Source: Thunnus maccoyii
Lineage: Eukaryota > Chordata > Actinopteri > Scombriformes > Scombridae
Direction of reading: 5' to 3'
Length of the DNA stretch: 64,000 bases
Assembly: GCF_910596095.1 (NCBI RefSeq)
Contig: NC_056550.1
Location: forward strand, 29,220,199 to 29,284,198
Shown: positions 36,955 to 48,840 of the stretch, in pieces
How positions within the stretch are numbered: position 1 is the first letter of the stretch
Layout of the letters: each line of letters begins with the position of its first letter
Translations under genes and position numbers: made by a program
Notes under the pieces: generated by a model
What the model was told of the DNA's origin: nothing
The model's database searches: none
What the model saw: the letters and a program-made list of their open reading frames with translations, nothing else

Positions 36955-37507
36955 GGCCGACCAGGCTCGCCTTGGATCAGCCCTTAGTTATGCTGCTATA
37001 GGCCTAGACTACTGGGGGACTTCCCATGATGCACTGAGCTCCTCTCTCCTCCTCCTCCTCTCCATCTGTATGCATTCATGTAACATCAATGCATGTCACT
37101 AACTTTGCTTCTTCCCCGGAGTTTTTTGTGCTATCTCATCTCACAGAAAAACCTGACTCCCGGGCCGAACCTTCGCGGTCCTTCACAGTCCTGATGGCAT
37201 CCTTCCCTGGCTGTTGCTGCTTGTGCTTGTTGTTGTTTGTTGTTGTCATTGTTTTTCTTCTGTCCCCCCTCCCCCTTTCCCTCTCTCTTTCTCTCTCTCA
37301 ACCCAACCGGTCAAAGCAGATGGCCGCCCACCAAGAGCCGGGGTCTGCTTGAGGTTTCTACCCGTTAAAGGGGAGTTTTTCCTTACCGCTGTCGCCAAGT
37401 GCTTGCTCATGGGGGAATTGTTGGGTCTCTGTAAATTAAAGAGTACGGTCTTGACCTGCTCAATGTGAAAAGTGCCTTGAGATGACTTCTGTTGTGATAT
37501 GGCGCTA

Positions 37508-37539
<32 letters not shown>

Positions 37540-37542
37540 TTG

Positions 37543-39032
37543 AAATATACGGGGCTCACACCATCCGGGGCTGAAGCAGTGGCAGCCCTGGACCCAAAGC
37601 TTTGGCACCGCGCTCACAGCTGTTGTGTTCACAAATGAAATGCGCACTTTCTACCGTAAGTGATGCAATATAGGGGCATTTGAGGGGACACAGTGGGGAA
37701 CCAATGGCCCCCTACTTCCGGCGCCAGTGCAGTACATACATGCACTTTAACATCAAACTGAGATATGAATTCTCTCCTTATGTAAAGATATATAATCAAT
37801 GAAGATACTGCAGCTATTTTGTATATTTTTCAAAACAGCCAATGTTACTGTAGGAGACATGCTGTCACATTCTGTGATGCGCTATTGATTTAATATTGAA
37901 CATATTTGTGGTGACTTCACGTAAGATTGAAGGTGCTTCACATGACAGTAGCTGAAATACATAAATGTAATACTTTTCTCTTGGGTTTTTATTTTCCATT
38001 TTTCAACAAGCACACTTATCGTTGTATGTAGCCTATCATTAGCAATTCAAACCACACTGTCGCCATATTTAACATGAGGGAGGACTGTACAATTGTTATG
38101 GAATTCTCCATCATTAGGGGTTACAAGTTGGGTTACATTGGGTCAAGCTTGGCCTTGAGGTCACAATGTAATTCTTAAGCAGTCTCCTTGAGACTCCAGT
38201 TGTCTGTGATGTTTTGGGGAGGGCAGAAACCTCTCTGATAGAGGGTGTATCAGCATTGCCATGGTTACCAAGGTCAGAGGAGGCTTTCCTTGACAACACA
38301 GATAGGTGGATGACACAGTCAGATATTCACACCAAAACTGCTGACATTCCATGCAACGTGACAAACCAATGAGACTAATTTTTCATATTGTAGGCTGATA
38401 AAGACTAGGACTCGGACTATCAGAGGACAGAACAGAAAGAGACAGCACCGGAGTAGAACACTCTGGTGTTTACTGTTTTCAGTTCTCCGCTTGGCCAAGT
38501 GCTTCGATAAACATTCTCAGCTTTAAGACATCAAAGGCTTGTGTGCACTTTTCTCCACTGAGGTGCTGACCATCGCTCAGAAGTATCCACAACAACAGTT
38601 AAAGATACCCTGTGTAGTTTTCTTGTAAAGATCTTTGTTGACACACTGCTGCACTACTTTGTGCATTACTGCTGCCACCAACTGTCACCAAGTCAGTAGA
38701 ATAACGTGAAACCAGTGGAAGGACTGTGTTGTGTAAGTGGCAACTACCACGGCTTGAGGCTGAAGTCAATGCGGAAGCACCTTACAGGTTTGGACACTCA
38801 TAGCAGATTTGATGTCTGCTGTGTGGGCATTGATTGACAGCTGTGATTGACAGTTGGCTCACCTGCTGCTCTCCCCAGCTCTGGGACTCACACTGAGTCA
38901 GATTATTGTGGTGATATTTCACTAAGTTTAATGTTACTTAATAATGATACCTGCCCTGTTAGCATAATTTAGCTAAAGAAGCTAACTTAAGCCCAAGTGC
39001 GCACCACACTGTATTTCTCAGGGAGTGGGGGG
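37543..39032. other. Non-coding segment after the LINE, copy 2
   Basis: Equivalent to 15503-16950. It contains a 53-bp stretch (38606-38658) missing from copy 1. No gene was recognised. Confidence 0.6.
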
Positions 39033-39836
39033 TAGGGCTGTAGTCTCCTGGTCGACTAGTTGATTAGTTGGTCGATATGCTCTCGTCACACTAAATATTT
39101 ATTGGTCGAATAATCTCTGTGTTACTGTAATAAGGAGAGAAATGCTACATCAGTAGCCTTCCAGGATTAATCCATTATTTCCTGCGGCGGGAGGGACAGA
39201 CTAACAAATTACCTGTGAAAACAACGGGGGTGTATTCAAAACACCCCTGTTGTTTTCACAACTTTTAACTCTTCCAACCTGATGGAGACTGCTGGGTCTA
39301 ACTGGACTCAACGTTTACTGAACGTTTACTGAACGTTTACTGAATCAGCCTTTCTCCTGTAATAATATCGACGAACCCCCGCCAGGCCAAAAGATATTTT
39401 CTAATGCCAAAAATAACGCTAAATATCGGTAGCATATCTCCGTTTAGGAATAGGGCAATGCTTAGAGTGTTTGTGTAGCGAGCAGGAAAGAGCGGCGGGA
39501 AAGTGGCGGTGGATGCGAGCGGAGCAGAGGAAAAGGTTAGCAGTAAGTTGTCGGTCTGGTAGTAAATGTACAGAACAGACTACAGTCTAACAGTTAATAC
39601 ATGCTAAAAAGTCACGTCTGTTGTTTTTCCAAGTGCTGGAAAAGTGAAGGGAGTTAGCTCCAAAGTTAGCAACAATAGGCTAGCCTAACCTGAAGAGGCA
39701 AAACGGAGAAATGTGAGTTCACTGTGCACTCTGCCCCATTACTTCACCCCCCCAACCCACCCACGAATAATCGATTAGTTGAAGATAATAAACGATTTCA
39801 GTTGACCAAGATTTTATTTGGTTGACTACAGCCCTA
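39033..39836. mobile_element. Short hAT-like element, copy 2
   Basis: Counterpart of 16951-17732, with the same TAGGGCTGTAGTC end. An 11-bp motif (GAACGTTTACT) occurs three times in tandem at about 39309-39343 and only once in copy 1. Confidence 0.75.
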
Positions 39837-41013
39837 CTGGGGTGTGTTTCCAGAGCGTGAAAGGCAACACCCCACACTCCTTACTTAGAAGGTCCTGGCT
39901 CCAAACAGAAAATATCACGCCGACCGTTAACTGCAATTCTTGGCTTGGCTTCAAAATGGCTCCAATGCAAATCAATGAGTGACATCACACCTTGCTGCGT
40001 CCATCTTTATATACAGTCTATGGCAGTGGTAGGCAAATAATGGCCCATTGGCTAAATCTGGGCCCCCAGCAGAAATGATTGGCCTCGTAATGAAAGCTGA
40101 AGCTTTCCCTTTTTCTTTCACATCATTTTTCATAAATCTGCAGTAGATAATGATGTAAACAATAAATATGACCTGGTAACCTCTTATGAAGTTAAAGGAT
40201 ACGTAACACACGTACACAACTGTAGGATAAAGTCCCGGCATGTTTCGAATGAAGACAGCACAAGCCTCAAACAACAGATCAGCTCTTTCTTCAACACCCA
40301 AGGAATGCTGGTCCATAAAGTGAGAGCCAGAACCAGACCATCTAAACAACCTCCTGCAAACAGAAAGAATCAGATAAGGAACCCCCCATCTCCTGCATGG
40401 TCACCAAACCAGACCACTGACCCAAACTATCTTTGATCTGTCAAGCTTCAAGAGCCAGCAAGATAGGAAGACCAATTCACACCCCAGTGTAAATTAAGAG
40501 CACCATTTTGATAAACAACCCCCACCTAAGAGCCAGACACACACAGAGACGAACTGGCAACAAACTTTAATCCCACTGTGGATTTTGATTCAGGACTTGA
40601 GTGACCAACCCAAGAACTGATCACTTGGCAAACCAGCACAAGGCACAAGACATGCTGCACTATATGCCATGCCCATTCGCACACACATCTGGAGTGACAA
40701 TTTGTAGATTGCATGCATTGGTAAAGTGAGTGTAGACTCATTTTGATTACTGAAGCAACTTTGAGAGTGGTGTTGCCATTTCTTAACTGCAGTTTAGGGT
40801 AAACAGAAGCCCAGAGCTTTTACTCCTCTATTCCAAATCTCTTTCAGGTTCTCTGCTTGGCATATGCGCAGGGCAACACCGCACTGAACGTCATCTTGTT
40901 TTCAATTAGAGGTCAATAAAGCTAAGCAGTCTAGACAGACAGGCCAGCAGTGACCTGTATGTGTTAGTGCCCTCTCATGACAGAGTCAGAGAGTGATTAT
41001 TCATTTACGTTAT

Positions 41014-41970
41014 GCTGCCTATAGACATCTCATCTATTGACAGCATGGCTCTGTAGGCCAGGGAAACCGACTTGTCATCCCCAGTTGCTGTGTTTGGAGG
41101 ATCAGGGACAAGTTCCCTGGTCCTCCAAAGACATCACACTGGTTTCACACCTGGCCTCTGCGTTTCCCTCCTGGTCCTCTGAAACGTCCACACAGTATCT
41201 CAGGTACTCACACACCTGCCTGTTCATCATCAAGGCATCAAATCATCTCATATTTATTTGTTACATTTCTGATATTTTATTTATTTTATACTTGTTCTAT
41301 ATATTTTCTATATTTATATATTTTCTGGATAATTATTAAACTTTTTGTTTATATATTCACATTTGTTCAACTTAACTGTGCAAGTTTACCAAATAAAAGA
41401 TATTCATCAGATGTGCTGTGGTAACTGCAATGACAAACATATTAATATATACTTATACAATGACAGTATTTCCCTGCAGTCAGTATATTCTCATTACCAC
41501 TTCCACCATTAATTTATATTATCATTATTTATATTTATAAAGCAACATAAAACAGTAGTGAAGTTGGAATACCACTGATCCTCAGAAAAGGGCACTGTAG
41601 TACATGTTATGGATTAATTTTCATTACCACTTCAGGTTATGTTAACTGTAATTCACTAGTTTTCTTCATTTAGTTTCACAAAATAAAAATATAAAATACA
41701 ACACTAAGAATAACGACATTTGTAATAAAAATATATCTTATTTAACAGAAACATTTTTGGACATCCTTTTCAATCTGGACAATGAAAGGATAACATAAAC
41801 ATGCAGCTTTTACTGTTCAAACAAACATATTGACAGCTTATTCTGTGTTCTTCATAGTTGACTGATAAAGACAGAACAATCTATCAAATCATTAGTGTGT
41901 TTGAACACTAAAAGCAGTGTGATTAAACTTATCTGATCCCCTTCCAGCATTCAAATTGCTGCACATATAA
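41014..41970 (+). pseudogene. P2X7-domain-like protein, 3' remnant (copy 3)
   Basis: Only the last part of the large exon (to the gtact donor at 41203) and the final exon 41948-41970 (AFKLLHI, stop) survive. The TGA in place of Trp is present as in the other copies. Confidence 0.6.
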
Positions 41971-42063
41971 TAGCTGACATGGGTCAGACCAAAACCACAC
42001 CAAAGGTATTCAGTTTACTGCTCTGGATGAAGATGCGCTCATCGCAGGAACAACACCCATGAT

Positions 42064-42430
42064 TCACTGGCACTGCTGTTCCTCACCTGCTCCAGGAGCT
42101 GTGTGTAGAGCAGTAGCCGCAGGGAAAACTGCTTCTGTGGAAGACATTACCATTACACATAGAGATAACTTACTATTTCATACATTTTATACAGTTGTAC
42201 ATGTGAAAATAGTGCTATTTAACCAAGAGTAGGACTTACAGGGTAAGTTAATACGCTACATAGGCAACCAAATGTGTATCACTTACCTAGACCTCTCCTG
42301 ACTTGGTCTGCAATACTTCTGATATGGCGGGTGTGAATGTCACAGACATGGTGAATAATGCCAACCCATAGTGCCAGAGAAAAAATAAACAGCACAAATG
42401 AATGAACTTATTATAAATCATCTATCTATC

Positions 42431-42461
<31 letters not shown>

Positions 42462-43650
42462 CTAATGTGCTCACCAGAAACTGTTCAACCTTATTTCATG
42501 TAGATTTTCATACCAACAACAGACTAGATCAGATTATTTAATTGATTAACACACTTTCAGTCAGAGACGAGTAGCTATTCAGTGAAATCAACTTTTGTTG
42601 TCTTTGGTTGTAATGAAAACCAACGTACTCCCAGCCATCAATGGCACATGGTGAAATACCCCTGACCTATTACACAGTCACTTTAGGATGAAGATAAAGG
42701 CAATACCATGCATTGATGCTACAGGACCTCTCTCATAGCTGGAGAAACAACAGCAACATCAAGAAAATAAGTTCTTTATGACAGTCACAAACCCTTGTAA
42801 TACATTATGTTATGTCCTAAGATGCTGGGAGCCTTGGCTGGCCTGGATAAACACACCAAAATAAATAACAGAAAAATTCTACTTCTGACTGATGAATGTA
42901 AAATTAAAACTCTGGTAGCAATTACACGTTTTTCAACATTGAAACGGGGAAAACGTTACTTGTGTTGGACTATAAGCTAACTTTGCCCCCCAATGTGTAC
43001 ATATGCTCCTAAATGACAAATTAGGAGCAAACAATGAAATCATGGAGCACTGTGAAATATATATATATATAAATTCACAGAATGTATTAACTCGATGATG
43101 AGCAGACTTCTCCTCAGTTTATCTTTCACACTAATTCATTACTCTGACTTACGGTCTTTACCACATTACCAGCGCTAAATATCTTAGTTATCAGTCAATG
43201 TGTTGTCTTACTGCCACAGAAAATGAATCAGTCGTTGGGTTATTAGCACAACGTTGCTTCCCTGTTGTCTCTTGTCAGACCACCAGCTCCGTGAGAGGCA
43301 CAAACTGAGGCTAAAGTGTGCTAATATTTAACGTTACATGGCGGCGTTTCTTTTCAGGGAAACTAATGTACTGCTAATAAACATTGTACATCATCTAGGT
43401 TTTGAACCATAACCAGCGGGACAAAATAAATATACATTACACTCTTACCTGTCCAGCAGTAAACAGGAAGCTTCGGCGTCAGTCTGCAAACATTTCTCTC
43501 ATCAGGGATTTCCATCTGTGTTTATCCTCATTTTATGCCGTTGCTTGTCCCGATTTCGTTTAGCTTCTTCGTGTTTTTTTTTCTTTGACGACGACAATTC
43601 ACGCTCCTGTGATTTTCTAAATAAGTATAATCCTCCCTTTATCAGATTTT
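42064..43650 (-). pseudogene. Transposase-like antisense gene, degenerate exons (copy 3)
   Basis: The blocks correspond to those of copies 1 and 2. The first block is longer here because the deletion of copies 1 and 2 is absent: upstream of KKKKHEEAKRNRDKQRHK there is SQERELSSS, and an acceptor-like cttatttag lies at about 43618. The block ends at the gtaag donor at 43449. The 88-bp exon (42374-42287) has lost its acceptor, AG having become TG. The last block ends at TGA 42064. Confidence 0.4.
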
Positions 43651-44736
43651 GGTTTCAAAAACGTCTCACAATACAAAATGTTTGGTCAGCTCTTCTTCTT
43701 TGTTTTAAAACTGGTGCATTTCCGGTAGTTGCCCACTGAATCTAAAACGCGTAAGGCCCTCACTGGAGCCAGTGTTAGGTTTGTCCGCTCTGCACTACTG
43801 TAGAAACACGGCGATGCAACATGGCGGCCACTGCGGAGGGGGACCCGCTCCCATGTAGATATAAAGGGCTTATTTCTAAGGTAATGAAAACACAACAATT
43901 ATTATTTTCAGCTGATTAGACACTAATTAAGATATACTTATAAATAATCTATTCAATTTTTACCAAGTCTGCTCCTTTAGATGTTACTAAATACTACACA
44001 CTGGACCTTTAAGGAATGGTAAAACAGATCACATCTTATAGCAAGGAAAGTACACTTTCCTATGTCTAATTTTTTTTTTTTTTTTTTTTTTTTGCTCTGT
44101 TGCACAGCTCAGCAATAAAATCACGTATGGTTTATCTGACTCTAAGAGCAGAGTTGCTTTAAGCTAGATTGACAAAGGCCAAATAATTAGACAATGGCAA
44201 GATTGAGTCTTGTCCCTTGCCAAGCAAACAACCCTGATTGAAACAGCAGGGAAACCAACGGTGATCAACAGCTCAAAATTTTGACATTTGATTACAACTG
44301 TCTACATTTTAATGACACTTTGAATCACTGCATGGTTGACATTCAATTAATGACTGCTGTTTCTTTTGCAGTCTCTCTCTCCTTCCCTCTTTGTCTCTTG
44401 TCTCACTCCCTATCTCTCTTGGCTGAGCCCAACCCCTCTTTGCTCAGAGGTGTTGAGGCCAGGGGCCCTCCTACTGCAACAGCCTGTGAAGGCAAGGCAC
44501 AACCCTTAGCAGTAAAACTAGAGTTAACAACTTTCCCCAGCACATGGTAACAACCAGCCCAGTGCAGTTAATTGTTAACTAGACACAAACAACTTCAAAC
44601 CTCTACATGTGTACTGAGTGTTGTCAGTCCTGGTAGAAGAGTTTAACCAGCCTTTTCAAAGAGTATAGCTCTTTTAACTGTGCAATTTGAACTACGCACC
44701 CCCCATTAGTCTGTGTGGTAATCTGTTACAGCCAAC

Positions 44737-46765
44737 ATGTCTCCCAATCCTAACACATCCACCCAGTGGGAGATCCTGACCAACAACCTAAAGATCTAGG
44801 GGCTGGACCAGCTGAACTACCACACAGCTGAACTGATGGCAAGCACCCACCCTGGCAAACCACTTGATCGCCCAGCTGAGGCAGAGTGAACGGGAGATAG
44901 CTCGGCTAGAGCAGAGGACGGAAACACTGACTGAACAGAAAGGCCACCTTCACCAGGAGCTATTCCAAGCCAGACAATGCATTGGACAACTGGAAGCTGA
45001 GGCCCAGAACCAACCGCCAGAACCTCAGAACCAGAGGAAAAGCAACAGACTCAATGCAAGGAGTGAAAACCTGCAAAAGCCCCTCAATGACCTGCAGACT
45101 GCCTCACAGCACGAAGGACAATGTTGGAGCTTGACCAGGGAGACTTTAAAAGAAAAGTTGCAGCAAGCCAAAAGGCTCAAATGTAAGATTGACCAGGAAT
45201 TCAAAGACAAGAATTCCATGATAACTACTTTGCAAAGCCAACTTGCAGATGCCAAAAAACAGGCAGCTGACCTTCAACAAGAACTGAAAGAGACTAAAAA
45301 CCAAATTGAGGACTTTCAGGAGAGACACCAATCTGACCAAGATGAACTTGACTCCTTGAGAAGAGAGTTAAAACACTCATAAGAAGTGAGGCATGAATCC
45401 TGGTTAGGCACAACTAGGTCCTCACCAGACAGCAGAGACCAGTCGCCTACCCGTGATCAGCTGCATCATAACTGGGTACACAACAGCCAGAGAGAGAAAC
45501 AGCATCTTCCCCAGGAAGCTACCATCACCTCCACCCTGAAGAGGGACCCTCCAGAGGCAGATGACAGAGCTTCCACTACAGAACACACCTCCCTGAGAGA
45601 TCTGTGCCAGCATGGAGTACCCAAAAGAGACTTGGACAGAGTGGCCCGCAACACCAGTCCCTTTGTGCCCAGCCTCTCCGGTGACCATGACATCCATGCC
45701 AACGTGCGAGACATCAACTTCTTCCTCCAGAGGCTAGACGATGCCACCACAGAAGACAAATTCTACCTCATCAGGACGACCTCTAACCCTGAGGTACGCA
45801 GCTTCCTTGACCGTCAGCCAGGCCATATCGAGGCTGACTACCAGCTGCTTTGCCAAGCATTAATAGAGGAATATGGACAATCAGAGACTTAACAAGGCCT
45901 CATAGCTGCTCTAGACATCAAGCAGAGGAGAAAAGAAACACCACAGGCTTATTATCATCGCATCCACCGTGCATACTTTGGCTCCAAAAATGAACAGAAC
46001 ATGGAAGAGGACCCAGACTTCAAAGCTCTGTTCCTCAGAAACCTGCACCCTACAATCGGTCACCATCTAGGTGTCATGGCCTGCCCCCGCACCATGACAA
46101 CTCAGCAGCTGTGACCTAGTCTTCAAAGCCTACAGCCAGCAGAAGCTCAGAGCAAAGAAGACATCCAAACAAAGAACTGTCCTAAACTATGGCTCACATA
46201 ACCAAGAGTCCAGGGGAACCCATCCTCCATCAAAGTAAAAACATCACAACAACAGACGACACCCCCGTCAGCCATGACAACTCCTTCCAAACCAACTCAT
46301 GGCGACAACACAATTCAGACTGGAGACCAAGATGCCAACAGACGGACAGACACAACTGGACCTCCCTAAAGGAAAATAATCCCTCAAGATCACCACCTGC
46401 ATCAACCCACAGGCAGAAGCAGTCATCTTACAGCTCCAAACAAAAACAAGACACCCAGACAAGTCCTAAGAGGCCCAGTCTTAGAGAAACAGAACTGGAT
46501 GAACTAATCTATCTGAGTATGGAATTCCTCAGACGGACTGCCCCAGACCTGATCGCTGCACATGAACTGGCATATCCCTGACAGAAACCAAACCCTGAAG
46601 GGCTCATGTCAAGACATTACTTCACCTCCTCCCTCACAGAGGTTCCTGCAAAGGAGCAATGTCCTACTCAGAACAATTCCAAGTGGGGGACAAAGCCCCC
46701 CCCCCCCCTCACCAGGCATTCACCAACCAACTGGGACATGACATCAGCAATCCAAGACTCCAAGG
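44737..46765 (+). pseudogene. gag-like relic of a retroelement (copy 3)
   Basis: A plus-strand coding relic runs from ATG 44737, with TAG at 44797, frame changes near 44860 and 45380, TAA at 45890-45892 and TGA at about 46110. It contains a long coiled-coil segment (44890-45380) and a capsid-like region with ALIEEYGQ, YYHRIHRAYFG and DPDFKALFLRNLHP. This is the style of Ty3/gypsy or retrovirus-like gag proteins; I cannot decide which. No protease or reverse transcriptase follows, and no LTR pair is visible. A 24-base T run lies upstream at about 44070. It is present only in copy 3 and lies in the segment deleted from copy 1 at 5889/5890. Confidence 0.55.
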
Positions 46766-46888
46766 AGCCTACTCCAAAACACAAACCAAAGTGGGGGTGT
46801 ATTAACTTTTATCAATTTTAATAACACAAAAATTTTAACTTCTTCTTTCAGGACTGCAATACCATAATATGCTCTTTTCAATTTTCAG

Positions 46889-47095
46889 GTGACAACCACT
46901 GCAAAACCTTTCGGACCAAATTATGTAACACTGACAATTGGAGAGTTAATTGGAGAGTTAAAAGAACATAAGAACTGTAGGGTTGTTAGACAGATGAATC
47001 ACAGCCTAACCAAAAATGTTTTAGAGCATAGAAATGCCAAAAGACACCAAGCTGTACTACTGGTCCTAATTGAGATAAAACCCCTGTCATGTTGA
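46889..47095 (+). CDS. Unidentified exon-like frame (copy 3)
   Basis: Counterpart of 7738-7950, preceded by an intact ttttcag and the empty Tc1 target (46868-46869). It ends VLIEIKPLSC and stop. Product unknown. Confidence 0.3.
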   Translation: MTTTAKPFGPNYVTLTIGELIGELKEHKNCRVVRQMNHSLTKNVLEHRNAKRHQAVLLVLIEIKPLSC

Positions 47096-48593
47096 ACAGT
47101 GCATCAAAATGGCATGAACTGGTGAAAATAATTAGCTCCAATAGAAAAATATTAGGCCATGATATGTATGGTAGGCTAATGGTACATAATTTGGCCGATC
47201 TGAGCAGAACAGATTCGTGTCAATAACAATAACTTTACTTCAACCACGAATGAAACAGGCCACTGTTTATTGTGTGAGAATAAGCTATCAATTACATTTC
47301 TAGTCTCATATATGTTCATGTTTAGAAGATACTGTCTCTCTGTTTGCCATCGCTCTGCCCTTAGATACAATCCTAAAACTGTATTATAAATCATTTTATT
47401 ATCAAATCAATTAAAAGAAACAAACAAACAAGACATATTAAAAACATATTGGGTCAAGAAATAGTGCTGAAAAAAACTGGCCCATTGTTCAACCTAATTA
47501 CCACAATACCAGACCCCTGGTCTATGGTATTGTGGTGCTAGTGTGCTCTCACACATCTCACACATCTTTGTGCACATGGAAGATGCAACTAAAACAGGGA
47601 CCCACTCATACAAACATTGCTTGATAGCCACTAATAGTGATCAAAAACTCCACAGGATACCTTTAAATTTTTATTTCATTCTGAAAGTTGGAGCTAGCGA
47701 AGATTTTTAGATTTCTTAGATGGTAATAAGGCATCAAAAAGATCTGCTGCTCCCTCATTTGTAAACCATTATTTATTTTGATCTGTACTGAATGTAAAAC
47801 ATATTTGAAAAGTCTTCCTGATATTGACTAAAGATATTGTACCCACATCTCTGTTATCTCGAAAGTCACACACAGAACATTAAATTAGACATTTAAATAC
47901 AAAAATAAATAATAAAATTGTCTTAAAAAATGAAAAAAAATCATATATTTTGGACATATTGCACGTATACTATACTATACTATACGTGTACTGTATTGTG
48001 TATATATACTGAATATATCAGTGTCTAACTGAGGAACAGACATTTTTAATAATTGATAAATTAAGATATTGTACCCACATCTCTGTTATCTCAAAAATCT
48101 TTGACCTCTCTATTATTCTGTATTTCTACATCTAAATGCAAACTGTAGACAAACACTTCTTAAGGATCTTTTACTGCACTTTTTGAAAGTATTGTGTGGA
48201 CATGGCACATTGTGCTGTAAGCTGTTATCATATATCACACATGTAACTGTAGAGAAATTATTTCTTATATTTTCTTCAGATCCTAGACTCATTTTTTTTA
48301 CTTTATTAAAGAATTAGAAGCACACATACAATTATTAAAAATGTCTGTTACTAAGTTAAATTTGCCACATCTACAGCTGAGGTTGGTCTACCAGGTCTCT
48401 GCTGCAGGTTCATATACTGATCTTTGCAGCAAGTGTGAATTGATCCTGTCATACTTCCCTTGGTTTGGCTGATCCAGTCGGATATTTTGCTCCCCACCAT
48501 CCCAAACCACCCTGACCACCCAATTTTCCTCTAAAATTGTATCCCAACAACAAAACAAGAAAAGCAAAACAATGTGAATAACAAAAAGGCTTG
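47096..48593. other. Non-coding segment downstream of collectin gene 3
   Basis: Equivalent to 9611-10767 of copy 1. It holds a copy 3-specific 202-bp insertion (47861-48062) between two 30-bp direct repeats. The AATAAA signal for gene 3 is at 48594-48599 on the minus strand. Confidence 0.6.
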
Positions 48594-48840
48594 TTTATTT
48601 TAAAAAGAAGCGTTTATACTGAACACAACTTTGCAGTAACACTGGTTACAGATGTGTCATGTTCAAATTCTACTGGACACTTTATCTGTGGTAAATATGA
48701 GAAGCATGGACACTTTGCATCTGCATCTTCCCCTACACAGCGTCAACACAGTGAAGCAATACTTTATCATACGCCAGATAAGATCGAGCACATGAAAAAC
48801 TTTCCATTAAAGCAAGACTTGCAAGGGATACGATATATGG

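Larger units (their letters stand above)
32687..37542 (+). mobile_element. Near full-length L2/CR1-group LINE
   Basis: The insertion lies between ..TTTTGAGGAGC and AAATATACGGGGC; copy 1 has the empty site at 15500/15503 (two bases, AC, were lost on insertion). No long target duplication is seen, as is usual for this group. It has a 5' untranslated region (32687-32956), ORF1, ORF2, a 3' region and a (TTGA)n tail after GCGCTATATAAATAAAGA. One stop in ORF1 and one frame change in ORF2 are the only obvious lesions. It is absent from copies 1 and 3. Confidence 0.95.
18283..40386 (+). repeat. Tandem array unit, copy 2
   Basis: This is a direct repeat of copy 1. It is longer mainly because of two L2 LINE insertions (19830-21422 and 32687-37542). 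It carries collectin gene 2 and a rearranged Tc1 region with two copies of the adjoining exon-like block (26066 and 26597). The left part resembles copy 1. From about 26550 it shares copy 3-specific variants, which suggests a recombinant origin. Confidence 0.93.
41014..44012 (+). mobile_element. P2X7-domain transposon, right end and truncated body (copy 3)
   Basis: The left end is deleted: homology starts in the middle of the large P2X7-domain exon at about 41014. The right end is present: ACTACACACTGGACCT then TTAA (44009-44012), the exact complement of the left end in copies 1 and 2. The right 300 bp includes ACATGGCGGCCACTG and GACCCGCTCCCATGTAGATA, which I remember from a short repeat widespread in teleosts. 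That repeat may be a deletion derivative of this longer element. Confidence 0.6.
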
